Notes: generated from the letters alone by a model not told the origin. A stretch of DNA of 64,000 nucleotides from Cupriavidus nantongensis (GCF_001598055.1 NZ_CP014844.1:806001-870000); one strand, 5' to 3'. Counted from the first letter of the stretch, positions 47,865 to 56,812 are shown. Program-made: numbers and translations.

Positions 47865-47954
47865 GTCTTTTGCGGGGAAGTGATTCACGCGCCATGATGG
47901 CCCTGAACATTACAAGATTGAAATCTAATCGAAAGGTTCATCGGTTAAACAGTC

Positions 47955-47997
47955 ATGTCTGCGCCTTCAGACATCCGAAAACCCGTCAGATGACGGG
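47955..47997 (+). promoter_or_regulatory. Two hairpins in the leader upstream of terC
   Basis: Arms atgtctg/cagacat (47955-47961 and 47968-47974) and cccgtc/gacggg (47982-47987 and 47992-47997) stand side by side, ending 34 bases before the terC start. They do not match the yybP-ykoY manganese riboswitch pattern as far as I can tell by eye, so function is open. Confidence 0.45.
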
Positions 47998-48031
47998 GCG
48001 CACCACCACATAGAACTCGAGGAGCCTCCCC

Positions 48032-48727
48032 GTGGAACTGCTGTCTTCCACCACTTTCTGGATTGCGTTGGGATCGATCATCCTGACCAATATCGTCCTG
48101 TCCGGCGACAACGCGGTGGTGATCGCGCTCGCCTCGCGCAACCTGCCGCCCGCCCAGCAGAAGAAAGCCATCTTCTGGGGCAGCGCCGCCGCCATCATCA
48201 TGCGCGTGGTGCTGACCGTGGCCGCGGTCAAGCTGCTGAGCCTGCCTTACCTGAAGATCATCGGCGCCGTGCTGCTGGTCTACATCGGCGTGCAGCTGCT
48301 GACCGGCGAGGACGACGAAGACGGCCATGACGCCAAGGACAATATCTGGGCCGCGATCCGCACCATCCTGATCGCCGACCTGGTGATGTCGCTCGACAAC
48401 GTGGTCGCCGTGGCCGCCGCCGCGCAGAAGGGGCCGGAAGGCAGCCAGCTGCTGCTGCTGATCGTCGGCCTGGGCCTGTCGATTCCGCTGATCGTGTTCG
48501 GCAGCACCATCCTGCTCAAGGTGATGGAGCGCTTCCCGGTCATCATCGTGCTGGGCGCCGCGCTGCTCGGCTATCTCGCCGGCGAGATGCTGGTCAGCGA
48601 CCCGGTCGACGCCGCCTGGTTCGAAGTCCACGTGCCGCACGCCCACCTGGTCTTCGGCGCCGCCGGCGCGATCCTGGTGGTGATCATCGGTAAGCTGCTG
48701 AGCCGCCGGTCGGCACAGACGGCCTGA
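48032..48727 (+). CDS. TerC-family integral membrane protein (YjbE-type)
   Basis: A 231-residue membrane protein with seven or so hydrophobic segments. The two conserved acidic motifs of TerC are present: NIVLSGDNAVVIALAS in the first half and IADLVMSLDNVVAVAAAA in the second. Related proteins export manganese or aid metal loading of exported proteins. The start is GTG at 48032, 8 bases after GGAG (CTCGAGGAGCCTCCCC). It has its own terminator and a possible structured leader. Confidence 0.9.
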   Translation: MELLSSTTFWIALGSIILTNIVLSGDNAVVIALASRNLPPAQQKKAIFWGSAAAIIMRVVLTVAAVKLLSLPYLKIIGAVLLVYIGVQLLTGEDDEDGHDAKDNIWAAIRTILIADLVMSLDNVVAVAAAAQKGPEGSQLLLLIVGLGLSIPLIVFGSTILLKVMERFPVIIVLGAALLGYLAGEMLVSDPVDAAWFEVHVPHAHLVFGAAGAILVVIIGKLLSRRSAQTA

Positions 48728-48747
48728 CGAGAGTCAGCATGGAACGG

Positions 48748-48774
48748 AAGGGCGGCCTGCTGGCCGCCCTTTTT
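48748..48774 (+). terminator. Intrinsic terminator after terC
   Basis: Ten-bp arms aagggcggcc (48748-48757) and ggccgccctt (48762-48771) with a 4-base loop and TTTTT ending at 48774. Confidence 0.92.
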
Positions 48775-48837
48775 CGTTGAGCGGAGCGCCGCGTGTGTCG
48801 GTGCCCCTGCCAACTAACTCATGTGAGTGATCGCACT

Positions 48838-48931
48838 TTTTGTCGCGCTTGCCTGTGGTAGCGGTCCCAGGTGACAATTTTTGGCGCAAGCGGCAAGCGT
48901 CACCCCGACGGGTGACGAAATTTGTCGCTTT
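48838..48931. promoter_or_regulatory. Cluster of TGTC/GACA motifs upstream of pilA, possible activator sites
   Basis: The motifs TTTTTGTCGC (from 48838), GGTGACAATTTTTGG (about 48870) and GGTGACGAAATTTGTCGC (about 48911-48928) lie 30-140 bases before the sigma-54 promoter. PilR sites in Pseudomonas contain TGTC in tandem, so these may bind a PilR-type activator. This is an inference from spacing and motif only. Confidence 0.4.
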
Positions 48932-48958
48932 TGACCCCCTACCGATGGGGGATGCGCC

Positions 48959-48974
48959 TGGCACGCTTGCTGCT
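48959..48974 (+). promoter_or_regulatory. Sigma-54 promoter of pilA
   Basis: TGGCACGCTTGCTGCT aligns to the sigma-54 consensus TGGCACG-R-N3-TTGCW with two differences (R to C, first T of the -12 box to C). GG and GC are correctly spaced. The predicted start at about 48985 leaves a 58-base leader to the pilA ATG. Confidence 0.75.
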
Positions 48975-49043
48975 CAATCGTCCCCGCGTCACGAAACCGA
49001 AGACGTGCAACGCTTAACCAAAATCTCTTCGAGGGGTCAAATC

Positions 49044-49538
49044 ATGCAACGGGTACAAAAACTGAAGAAGCTGGGCCGCCGCGTCCAGAAGGGTTTTACG
49101 CTGATTGAACTGATGATCGTGGTGGCGATCATTGGTATCTTGGCGGCGATTGCGATTCCGCAGTATCAGGACTATGTGACGCGGTCGCGCTGGTCGAGCC
49201 CGCTCACGGAAATTGCCCCGCTGAAGCAAGCAATTGCACAATGTGCACAAGTGTCCGGTGGTAACTTGACCGCATGTGGAACGCTTGCCCAGCTTACCGC
49301 TGCGACCGGTTACCCGGCTGTACCGGCTCCGGCTGGTGTTACTCTGCTGTTTGGCGCGGGTGCGCCGACTGCCCCAACCGCGACCACGACTACTATTGAG
49401 TTGACCGCGACGGCAAACAACTTGGGTGCAGCAAACGGTTGTGTAGTAACTCTTACCGGCACCAGCAACGCGAACTCGATCGTTTGGACTGGGGCGACGA
49501 CGGGAGCAACCTGCACGCGTGCCCAGACCGGTATCTAA
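49044..49538 (+). CDS. pilA: Type IV major pilin PilA
   Basis: Type IVa pilin subunit, 164 residues. The leader of 17 residues ends in KG, followed by the mature [20 protein letters not shown] helix with Glu5. Two pairs of cysteines ([12 protein letters not shown] and GCVVT...ATC) can close the D-region and the earlier loop. The gene is visibly lower in GC and richer in thymine-ending codons than its neighbours, common for pilins under diversifying selection or transfer. GAGGGG precedes the ATG by seven bases. Confidence 0.95.
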   Translation: MQRVQKLKKLGRRVQKGFTLIELMIVVAIIGILAAIAIPQYQDYVTRSRWSSPLTEIAPLKQAIAQCAQVSGGNLTACGTLAQLTAATGYPAVPAPAGVTLLFGAGAPTAPTATTTTIELTATANNLGAANGCVVTLTGTSNANSIVWTGATTGATCTRAQTGI

Positions 49539-49559
49539 ATTCTCTAGATGCTGTAACGA

Positions 49560-49580
49560 AAGCGCCTTCGGGCGCTTTTT
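49560..49580 (+). terminator. Intrinsic terminator after pilA
   Basis: Seven-bp arms aagcgcc (49560-49566) and ggcgctt (49571-49577) with a TTCG loop and TTTTT. It separates abundant pilA mRNA from the downstream ligase gene. Confidence 0.9.
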
Positions 49581-49632
49581 CTTTGCCTCGCGCCCAAGCT
49601 ATCATGCGCCTTTCCCCAAACCAGGCGCCTCA

Positions 49633-51450
49633 ATGCCGCCGTCCCGGATAACCCTCCCGTCGGCTGCCCTCATCGCAGCAATCGTCATCCCGCTGCTGGT
49701 CTCCAGACACACGCTGCCGCTAGCCACGTTTTACGGTGAATGGGCCGCTGCGCTGTGCGGCATTGCCGCGGTTGCTGCCGTTGCATTTCAAGCAACCCGC
49801 AGGCCGGTGACGACGACCGCGACGTCATCCGCATCGCTACCGCTAATTTCACAGCTTTTCTTGTGGCTTGTCCTCGTCAGCCTGATCTTCGCGAGCCTGG
49901 GACACGCCGACTTTTCCGGCAGCCGCCTGATGACGGTCCTGACGCTGTCGCTCGGCGCCGCCGTGGCATCCGGGGCATGGTGGTACCGCCGCACGCAGTC
50001 TGGCAGCGAATCGGATACTGGTGACGCCCTTGCCATTGCGCTGCTGATCGCGGGCCTGCTGGGTACCGTGTCGCAATGGGTGCAGTTGTTCCACCTGGAA
50101 CCCCGCTCCTTCGGCCTCGTCTCCACCTACTTCTACGACACCAACCGCCGCCTCTGGGGCAACCTGAACCAGCCCAACCACCAGGCCACCGTCCACGGCC
50201 TGGCGCTGGTCGCGTCGGTGTGGCTGGCGTCGCGCGGACGTTTGCGTTTCCCGATGTGGCTCGCTGCGGTGGCCTTGCTGGAAAGCGGCATCGTGCTGTC
50301 CGGCTCGCGTACCGGCGTGCTGCATGTGGGCCTTGCCGCGTGCTACGCGTTGATCGCGGCATGGCTGGCCCGAGGCGAGCGCCGCGGTCCGGATCCGATG
50401 CAGCGCCCGGTTGGACTGGTCGTCGCTGCCGTTGCCATGGTGGCGATGCTCTTGATACTGCAACCCACGATCAAGGCCGCAGGGCAGGCCTTCGACTGGC
50501 GCCTGTTCGACACCATCGCCCAGCTCGAAGCCGAAGACCAGATCTCTGCGCGGGGCGCGCTGTGGGCGCACGCCATCGCCATGTTCCGCGCCCATCCGTG
50601 GTTCGGTGTCGGCTGGGGCGAGTTCGGCTGGGCGCAATTCCAGCAACTCGATCAGGTCGGCGTGAAGGTCGAGATGTCGCTGCACGCCCACAACGCGATC
50701 CTCGATTTGCTGGCCAAGACCGGCATCGTCGGCACCGCCGGCGTCGGCGTGATTTTGCTGGCGTGGCTGTGGCGGGTGGTGCGGGTGCGCTTGTGGCAGG
50801 GCGATGCCGAAGAGCGCAGGCAGACGGTGCTGGTGCTGGCCTGGCTGGCGATGCTGTGCGCGCATTCGATGCTGGAATACCCGCTGCATTACCTGTATTT
50901 CTTCCTGCCGTTCTGCTTCATGCTGGGGTGGCTGGAGCCGTCGGGCTTTGCCCGCTGGCGTGTGCCGTTGCCGGTGGCGCGCGGGCTGATGCTCGCGTTT
51001 GTCGCGGTGGCCGCAGTGGTGCTGGGCTCCATGTGGCAGGACTATCGCCGCGCCGAAGCGCGCGAATATGCCAGCAGCGAAGGCCGTCAGGCGTTGCCGA
51101 TGCCGCGCTTCTGGTTCCGCCAGCATGCGCAGGCCGATGCGGCGGGGCAGGCCGCGATCACGCCGGAGAATGCCGCGGCACTGTTGCCCGCGCATGTCGC
51201 GGCGGTGCACCTGCTGCCGACACCGGCCATGATCGCGCGCACGGCATGGCTGCTGGCGCTGACGGGCGATGCCGCGCAAGGCCGGCAGTGGATGGAGCGC
51301 CTGGGCTGGTACTACATGGGCGACGAAGCCGCGCAGTACGCGACGATCGCGCAGGCGTGCCGCGGCGTGACCGCGGACCAGCGCCCGCAGGCGTTCTGCG
51401 GCTGGGTGGTCGACCGCTCGCGGCGGCTTGCGGAACTGGGCCGGAACTGA
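49633..51450 (+). CDS. pglL: PglL/TfpO-type O-oligosaccharyltransferase
   Basis: A 605-residue membrane protein with about twelve hydrophobic segments and a soluble C-terminal part of about 130 residues. GNLNQPNHQAT is the family signature, and SGSRTGVLHVGLA and HAHNAILDLLAKTGIVG are Wzy_C-type motifs. Located directly after pilA, it most likely attaches a lipid-linked glycan to a serine of the pilin. The ATG at 49633 was chosen for the family N-terminus; the frame is open before it. Confidence 0.87.
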   Translation: MPPSRITLPSAALIAAIVIPLLVSRHTLPLATFYGEWAAALCGIAAVAAVAFQATRRPVTTTATSSASLPLISQLFLWLVLVSLIFASLGHADFSGSRLMTVLTLSLGAAVASGAWWYRRTQSGSESDTGDALAIALLIAGLLGTVSQWVQLFHLEPRSFGLVSTYFYDTNRRLWGNLNQPNHQATVHGLALVASVWLASRGRLRFPMWLAAVALLESGIVLSGSRTGVLHVGLAACYALIAAWLARGERRGPDPMQRPVGLVVAAVAMVAMLLILQPTIKAAGQAFDWRLFDTIAQLEAEDQISARGALWAHAIAMFRAHPWFGVGWGEFGWAQFQQLDQVGVKVEMSLHAHNAILDLLAKTGIVGTAGVGVILLAWLWRVVRVRLWQGDAEERRQTVLVLAWLAMLCAHSMLEYPLHYLYFFLPFCFMLGWLEPSGFARWRVPLPVARGLMLAFVAVAAVVLGSMWQDYRRAEAREYASSEGRQALPMPRFWFRQHAQADAAGQAAITPENAAALLPAHVAAVHLLPTPAMIARTAWLLALTGDAAQGRQWMERLGWYYMGDEAAQYATIAQACRGVTADQRPQAFCGWVVDRSRRLAELGRN

Positions 51451-51451
51451 C

Positions 51452-51970
51452 CTAGTAGTACGGATACGGGCTGTAGTAGACAGGCGGCGGAGGCGGCGGA
51501 TAGTAGTAGTACCGCGGCGCCGGCGCCGGGACTGCGGCCACGCGCCCCGGCACGGGCACGCGATTGCCGCTGGCGTACATGCACTGCACGTAGGCAGCGT
51601 CGTACTGCTGCTGCGTGCCATAGCCGGCGTATTGCGCATTGCCGGCGCCGACTGCCGCGCCCGTCAGCAGGCCGATGCCAGCGCCCACGGCAGCGCCCGA
51701 GCCACCGTTGAAAGCCGCGCCCGCCGCGGCGCCCAGCGCGGTGCCGACCGCGGCGCTCCCTAGCGCGGCATTGTTGGCCGCCTGGGCCGAAGACACCCCG
51801 CCGACGCGTCCGAAGGCGAATTGCCGGCAGTTGTAGTCGTCGGCGCGGAACTGGTCGAAGTTCTTGCCGGTGCCCGGCAGCGCCATCACGCTGGGTCCGG
51901 ACGGCAGCACGGCGCAGGCGCCGAGGGCGAGGGTGGCCACGGCCAGCGTGGCGCGGATCAGGGCATGCAT
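51452..51970 (-). CDS. Glycine-zipper lipoprotein with a Tyr/Pro-rich tail
   Basis: A 172-residue lipoprotein. The signal ends in a lipobox (LALGAC), so Cys20 or so would be lipidated. Residues 70-125 form a glycine zipper (AALGSAAVGTALGAAAGAAFN and repeats), as in YMGG-type outer-membrane lipoproteins. The C-terminus is tyrosine- and proline-rich: YYYYPPPPPPVYYSPYPYY, with six prolines in a row at 51482-51499. It converges with pglL (stop 1 base apart). Function unknown. Confidence 0.82.
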   Translation of the reverse strand: MHALIRATLAVATLALGACAVLPSGPSVMALPGTGKNFDQFRADDYNCRQFAFGRVGGVSSAQAANNAALGSAAVGTALGAAAGAAFNGGSGAAVGAGIGLLTGAAVGAGNAQYAGYGTQQQYDAAYVQCMYASGNRVPVPGRVAAVPAPAPRYYYYPPPPPPVYYSPYPYY

Positions 51971-51984
51971 GGTGTCACCCCGTG

Positions 51985-52428
51985 TCAGGAATTGGCTGGC
52001 GGCTGTGCCGGCACGCGTTGCCAGCCGCCGGGACAGGATGCGACGTAAGGGTAGTAGCCTTCCGGCTGGCTGCAGTGGTACCACCAGCCCTGCTGCGGCA
52101 TGACGCCGTCCGGGCCGGGGGCCGGCACCGGGCCGTTCGGGCCTTGCTCGATGTACTGCGGCGGTGCCGCGGGCACGGCGGGCACCGCGACCACGGCGGG
52201 CGGATAGTAGTATGGAGCGGGGTAGCCGTAGGGATAGCCACCGTAGAACGCGCCGGGCCCAAGATAGATGCCAACGCCCACGCGGGTGCGCGTCTTCACC
52301 ATGCCGTCGCGCACATTGCCGCCATGCCAGCCGGCATCGTGGAGATCGGCCCGCCCGGCAAGGGCGGCGCCGCTGGCGGCCGTGGCCGCGAGTGCCAGGG
52401 CGATCTGGCAGAGCATGCGCCCGTTCAT
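51985..52428 (-). CDS. Small secreted Tyr/Pro/Gly-rich protein
   Basis: A 147-residue protein with a signal peptide ([19 protein letters not shown]) and a mature region rich in Gly, Tyr and Pro (GPGAFYGGYPYGYPAPYYYPP), ending in WWYHCSQPEGYYPYVASCPGGW. The two cysteines may form one disulfide. The last motif resembles small proteins of unknown function seen in Burkholderiaceae. GAGGTGG stands six bases before the ATG at 52428. It is 14 bases upstream of the glycine-zipper gene, so the two are probably one operon. Confidence 0.78.
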   Translation of the reverse strand: MNGRMLCQIALALAATAASGAALAGRADLHDAGWHGGNVRDGMVKTRTRVGVGIYLGPGAFYGGYPYGYPAPYYYPPAVVAVPAVPAAPPQYIEQGPNGPVPAPGPDGVMPQQGWWYHCSQPEGYYPYVASCPGGWQRVPAQPPANS

Positions 52429-52661
52429 GGTATCCACCTCATCCCCGCGCGTGCCGCGGACAGGGTCAGCCGGCCGCGATCCCGGGCGGCCCGCAATCAT
52501 ATTGAATACCAAATTGTCGCGCGGGGATGGCGGCGACGGCGCGCGTGGAAATGCGGCGTTACCTTTATTACCAGGGAAGGAATATGGCGTAAGAAGAGGC
52601 CGCGTCCACCCTGGCGCGGCGTACTTCGAGCGTCACGTACGCCCTGTCGCGAGGGTCGCGA

Positions 52662-53141
52662 TCAGCCCGCCGCCACCCAGTCGCCCGACTTGCCGCCATG
52701 CTTTTCCAGCAGCTTCACATTGCCGATCACCATCCCCCGGTCCACCGCCTTGCACATGTCGTAGATCGTCAGCAGCGCGACCTGCACGCCGGTCAGGGCC
52801 TCCATTTCCACGCCGGTCTGGCCGCGGGTCTCGGTGCGCACGGTGCAGGCGATGGTGGCGCTGGCCTCGTCCAGCGCGAACTCGACCGCCACCTTGGTCA
52901 GGCCGATGGGGTGGCACAGCGGGATCAGGTCGGCGGTGCGCTTGGTGGCCATGATCGCTGCCACGCGGGCGATGCCGATCACGTCCCCCTTCTTGGCGCT
53001 GCCGTCGCGCACCAGCGCGAAGGTGGCGGGCTGCATGGTGATGGTGCCGGTGGCGACCGCGACGCGATGGGTGCTGGCCTTGTCGCCGACGTCGACCATG
53101 TGGGCTTGTCCGGCGGTGTCGAAATGGGTGAGCTGGGTCAT
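52662..53141 (-). CDS. moaC: Cyclic pyranopterin monophosphate synthase
   Basis: Molybdenum cofactor enzyme, 159 residues, acting with MoaA to make c[32 protein letters not shown] and [28 protein letters not shown] (given in parts) include the conserved active-site residues. The ATG at 53141 gives the usual N-terminus. It is divergent from the BepA-type gene across 118 bases and has no other moa gene beside it. Confidence 0.96.
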   Translation of the reverse strand: MTQLTHFDTAGQAHMVDVGDKASTHRVAVATGTITMQPATFALVRDGSAKKGDVIGIARVAAIMATKRTADLIPLCHPIGLTKVAVEFALDEASATIACTVRTETRGQTGVEMEALTGVQVALLTIYDMCKAVDRGMVIGNVKLLEKHGGKSGDWVAAG

Positions 53142-53259
53142 GATCGAGAGCTTGGGGCGAACTGCATGCATGGGGCCGCCGGTGCCGCCAGTGTCGCCCC
53201 GAAAGGCCCGACCGACGCGTCCGATGGGAACGGCCACGGGAGGCCGCTATCATAGCAAC

Positions 53260-55083
53260 ATGCCAAAACACCCATCGCTTCGCAGCTCTGCCGCATCTGG
53301 CCGTGGCGCCGTGGCGGATGCCGTTCCTGCCGGTTCCGCGTCACATCGCGAAGCCGGCAGCCACCGCCGCGCCGGCGGCGCCTGGGCGCCATGGCGGCGG
53401 CCGCTGGCGGCGCTGCTGGCGCTGACGTTCGCGGCACCGGCGTGGCCACAGGGTACGCCGCGCCCGGCATCGGCGCCAGCGACGCCGGTGGCAGCGCCCC
53501 GTGCGCCGGCGCCCGCCAGCTCGGCCGAGGCCGCGGACCAGGTTTACGACAACCTGAACCGCAGCGTGAAGGCGGGCCAGAAATCCGAGTTCGGCCTGCG
53601 CACCAACAACGCGGTGGTGGAGGCCGGCGGCGTGCAGCTACCTGACCTCGGCGACCCGTCGACCGCGTCGCTGTCGCCCGACATGGAAAAACGCCTGGGT
53701 GACCGCATCATGCGCGATATCCGGCGCGATCCGCTGTACGTGCCGGATCCGCTGCTGTCCGACTACCTGAACGCGCTCGGCTACCGGCTGGTGCAGGCGG
53801 CGCGGCGGCAGAACATCTCCGGCTCGACCGGCGCCGGCACCTTCGCCACCGGCTTCGACCTGTTCGCGGTGCGCGACCGCAGCATCAACGCCTTTGCGCT
53901 GCCGGGCGGCTATATCGGCGTGCATACCGGGCTGCTGGTGCAGTCCGATACCGAATCCGAGCTGGCCTCGGTGCTGGGCCATGAAATCGGCCACGTGATG
54001 CAGCGACATATCGCGCGCGGCATCACCCAGCAGGACCAGTCGATGTGGATCGCGCTGGCGTCGATGGTGCTGGCGGGGCTGGCCGCGACGCGCAGCCCGG
54101 ATGCGGCGGCGGCGCTGGCGATGGGCGGGCAGGGCGCCGCCATCGCCAACCAGCTGTCGTTCTCGCGCGGCGCCGAGCGCGAGGCCGACCGTGTCGGCTT
54201 CCAGATCCTGACCGCGGCGGGCTTCGATCCGCAGGGCATGCCCGATTTCTTCATGCGGCTGCAGCGCGCCGCGGGCACCGCCGAGAACTCGGTGCCGTCC
54301 TATGTGCGCACCCACCCGCTGACCTCCGAGCGCATCGCCGACATGCAGGACCGCGTCAGCCACGCCAGCCAGCGCAAGGTGCCCAACACGCCCGAATACG
54401 AGTTCGCGCGCATGCGCGCCCGCGTGATCCAGGAAGCGTCGCCGAGCGACCTGCAGAACCTGCGCGCGGCGCTGCGCACGCAGCTGGCCGGGGCGTCGGC
54501 GCTGCGCGCGCCGGCGGTGCACTACGCGCTGGCGTTCGTCGAGCAGCGCCTGCGCCGCTATCCGGCCGCCGAACAGGAACTGGCCGAAGCCCGCCGGCTG
54601 TACGGCAACATCCCCGGCGCCAGCTCGGGCAGCCCGATGCTCGACGTGATGGCGGTGGAACTGGCGCGCGCGCAGGGCCGCGTGCCCGAGGCGCTGGCGC
54701 AGGCCAGCGCGTCGATGAAGGCCTTCCCGCTGTCGCACGCGGTGGCGGTGGTCTATGCCGAGACCCTGATCGGCTCCGGCCGCCATGACGAAGCGGTGCG
54801 CTTCCTGCGCGAGCGCACGCGCCAGGAGACCGGCCGCAGCGAATGGTGGGAGATGCTGGCGCGCGCCTACGCCGGCCAGGGCAAGCGGCTGCAGCAGCAC
54901 CAGGCGCTGGCCGAAAAGTATGCGATGGACGGCGCCTACCAGGCCGCCATCGAACAGCTGCAGATCGCGCGCAAGGCCGGCGACGGCGATTTCTATACGC
55001 TGTCCGAGGTCGACGCGCGCCTGCACCAGCTGGAGCGCCAGTACCGCGAGGACAAGCAGGACAACAAGGGCATGCCGAACTGA
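53260..55083 (+). CDS. bepA: M48-family periplasmic metalloprotease with TPR region (BepA/YfgC type)
   Basis: Chaperone-protease of outer-membrane assembly, 607 residues. A long N-terminal leader with hydrophobic PLAALLALTFAAPAWP near 48-63 targets it to the periplasm. The zinc motif HEIGH starts at His241, with the third ligand in GAEREADRVGF. TPR repeats follow from about residue 370 to 590. In E. coli BepA works on LptD, whose gene is also in this window. The ribosome binding site is weak, so the start could lie a little downstream. Confidence 0.9.
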   Translation: MPKHPSLRSSAASGRGAVADAVPAGSASHREAGSHRRAGGAWAPWRRPLAALLALTFAAPAWPQGTPRPASAPATPVAAPRAPAPASSAEAADQVYDNLNRSVKAGQKSEFGLRTNNAVVEAGGVQLPDLGDPSTASLSPDMEKRLGDRIMRDIRRDPLYVPDPLLSDYLNALGYRLVQAARRQNISGSTGAGTFATGFDLFAVRDRSINAFALPGGYIGVHTGLLVQSDTESELASVLGHEIGHVMQRHIARGITQQDQSMWIALASMVLAGLAATRSPDAAAALAMGGQGAAIANQLSFSRGAEREADRVGFQILTAAGFDPQGMPDFFMRLQRAAGTAENSVPSYVRTHPLTSERIADMQDRVSHASQRKVPNTPEYEFARMRARVIQEASPSDLQNLRAALRTQLAGASALRAPAVHYALAFVEQRLRRYPAAEQELAEARRLYGNIPGASSGSPMLDVMAVELARAQGRVPEALAQASASMKAFPLSHAVAVVYAETLIGSGRHDEAVRFLRERTRQETGRSEWWEMLARAYAGQGKRLQQHQALAEKYAMDGAYQAAIEQLQIARKAGDGDFYTLSEVDARLHQLERQYREDKQDNKGMPN

Positions 55084-55102
55084 GCTCTCAGGTTCGTGCG
55101 GC

Positions 55103-55693
55103 TCAGCCGGCCGGCGCCGCCGGCTGGCGCACGAAGCCGAAGCGCTTCGGCACCTCGCTCTCGGCAATCGGCTCGATCGGCAGGTCGCGGCCGTCGTGGT
55201 GGAACACGCCCAGGTCGGCGCCGCAGGCTTCGCCATGCCAGGTGCTGGCGCCGCTGAACTGCTCCAGGTCGTGGTCGTGCAGCAGCGCCGCCTGCAAGGC
55301 CGGCGCGGTGCCCGGCGCCATGCCGGCGACGGTCCCCGCCAGCACCACGTTGCCGTGCTCGTCGGCAAAGCAGGCCTGCAGCGTGAAGGCCTGTCCCGTG
55401 GTGGTCTGCAGCGCGCCCTGGTGCAGCCGCACGATCCACGGCGCATAGCCCAGCGTCACGAACACGCGCTGCGGCCCGTTCTGGAAATACCAGCAGCCGC
55501 GCTCGTCGCACTGGTAGTTGCGCTCGATAAAGCCGATCAGCGCCTCATGGCGGATGGGGTCGCCCGAGAGCCCGTGCTGCTGCGCGTATTCATTGCGCAG
55601 GCGCCACTGCCCGCGGCGGTCCAGCGTGAGCCAGCCATAGGCATTGGGCACGTTGGGCCAGCGTGCCATGGCCTGCCTGACGATGTCGTCCAT
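55103..55693 (-). CDS. Conserved hypothetical protein
   Basis: A 196-residue soluble protein, not placed in any family with confidence. It has no signal peptide. Features are an N-terminal AYGWLTLDRRGQWRL, then ERNYQCDERGCWYFQNGPQRVFVTL with two Cys, and HDHDLEQFSGAST with DLGVFHHDGRDLP near the end. It resembles betaproteobacterial DUF2944/2946-type proteins, which I cannot confirm. It lies 39 bases after yheT on the same strand, so likely co-transcribed. Confidence 0.75.
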   Translation of the reverse strand: MDDIVRQAMARWPNVPNAYGWLTLDRRGQWRLRNEYAQQHGLSGDPIRHEALIGFIERNYQCDERGCWYFQNGPQRVFVTLGYAPWIVRLHQGALQTTTGQAFTLQACFADEHGNVVLAGTVAGMAPGTAPALQAALLHDHDLEQFSGASTWHGEACGADLGVFHHDGRDLPIEPIAESEVPKRFGFVRQPAAPAG

Positions 55694-55732
55694 CTCTGTC
55701 TCCCCGGCGGGCTGTCGGGACCGGTGCCCGCC

Positions 55733-56812
55733 TTACATCATGCTGTCGAAGAATTTCAGGATCCGTGCCGGCAGCCATTCGATATGGCCGCCGAAGCGGC
55801 CGTCGGCCTGCAGCGGCAGGTGTCGGCGCCAGCCCGCGGGCGGCGTCATGAAGCCGACATGGCCGCCGTGCTCGGGCTGTTCCAGCCAGACCTGCGCGCT
55901 GGCGTCGGCGGGGCCGGGCAGGTGCCGCGCCGGCAGGAAGGGATCGTTGCGCGCGTTCAGCACCAGCGTGGGCACGGCAATGTCGCGCAGCACGGGTTTG
56001 CTGGCGGCGCGGCGCCAGTAGTCGTCGGTATCGGCAAAGCCGTGCAGCGGGGCGGTGACGACGTTGTCGAAGGCGTACAGGTCGCGGCTGGCCAGCATGG
56101 CGTCGCGGTCGAACAGGCCCGGGAACTGCTCCAGCTTGGCCAGCGACTTGCGCTTGAGCGTCTGCAGGAACATGCGCGTGTAGACCAGGTTGAAGCCGGC
56201 CGACAGCGCCGCGCCGCCGGCAGCCAGGTCCAGCGGTGCGGAAATCGCCGCGGCCGCGTGCACGTAAGCGGCACCGCTGCCGTCTTCGCCCAGCATGCGC
56301 AGCAACGCATTGCCGCCGAGCGAGATCCCCACCACCAGCAGCTTGCGGCCGCCGGCGCAGTGGTGCTGGCGCATGCGCTCGAGCACCCAGCGGATCTCGG
56401 CCGAATCGCCGGAGTGGTAGAAGCGCGGCGCCAGGTTGAGTTCGCCCGAGCAGCCGCGGAAATGCGGGATCACGCCCTGCCAGCCGCGCAGCGACAGCGC
56501 ATGCATCAGCGCCTGCGCGTAGTGGCTGCCGGAGTCGCCCTCGAGGCCGTGGAACATCACCACCAGCGGCGTATCCGCCTGCACCGCGTGGGTGGTCCAG
56601 TCGAGGTCGATGAAGTCCTGGTCGGGCGTGGCCCAGCGTTCGCGGCGAAAGCCGACGCGCGGCGGGCGGCGCGTGAAGCGCGCGGGGATGATGGTCTGGG
56701 CGTGGCCGCCGCGCAGCCACCAGGGCATCGGCGTGCCCTCGCCATAGCCGTGCGCGCTGTCGGGATCTGCCTGGATCGCGTAGGGCAGGCGGTGGTGCGG
56801 AAGCTGCGTCAT
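55733..56812 (-). CDS. YheT-family alpha/beta hydrolase
   Basis: A 359-residue alpha/beta hydrolase. WLRGGHAQTI is the YheT signature; MFHGLEGDSGSHYAQ is the oxyanion region; the nucleophile elbow is VVGISLGGNALL; Asp in LNARNDPFLP and His in EHGGHVGF complete the triad. Substrate unknown. The ATG at 56812 is selected as the first with family-like sequence. Confidence 0.9.
   Translation of the reverse strand: MTQLPHHRLPYAIQADPDSAHGYGEGTPMPWWLRGGHAQTIIPARFTRRPPRVGFRRERWATPDQDFIDLDWTTHAVQADTPLVVMFHGLEGDSGSHYAQALMHALSLRGWQGVIPHFRGCSGELNLAPRFYHSGDSAEIRWVLERMRQHHCAGGRKLLVVGISLGGNALLRMLGEDGSGAAYVHAAAAISAPLDLAAGGAALSAGFNLVYTRMFLQTLKRKSLAKLEQFPGLFDRDAMLASRDLYAFDNVVTAPLHGFADTDDYWRRAASKPVLRDIAVPTLVLNARNDPFLPARHLPGPADASAQVWLEQPEHGGHVGFMTPPAGWRRHLPLQADGRFGGHIEWLPARILKFFDSMM

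Noticed and set aside
47900..48031. yybP-ykoY manganese riboswitch before terC
   Set aside because: The hairpins do not show the conserved bulged elements I know for this riboswitch; left only as an unexplained leader.
48959..48970. Reading TGGCACGCTTGC as a compact sigma-54 site
   Set aside because: The GG to GC distance is too short in that reading; the shifted alignment to 48974 keeps the proper spacing and was used instead.
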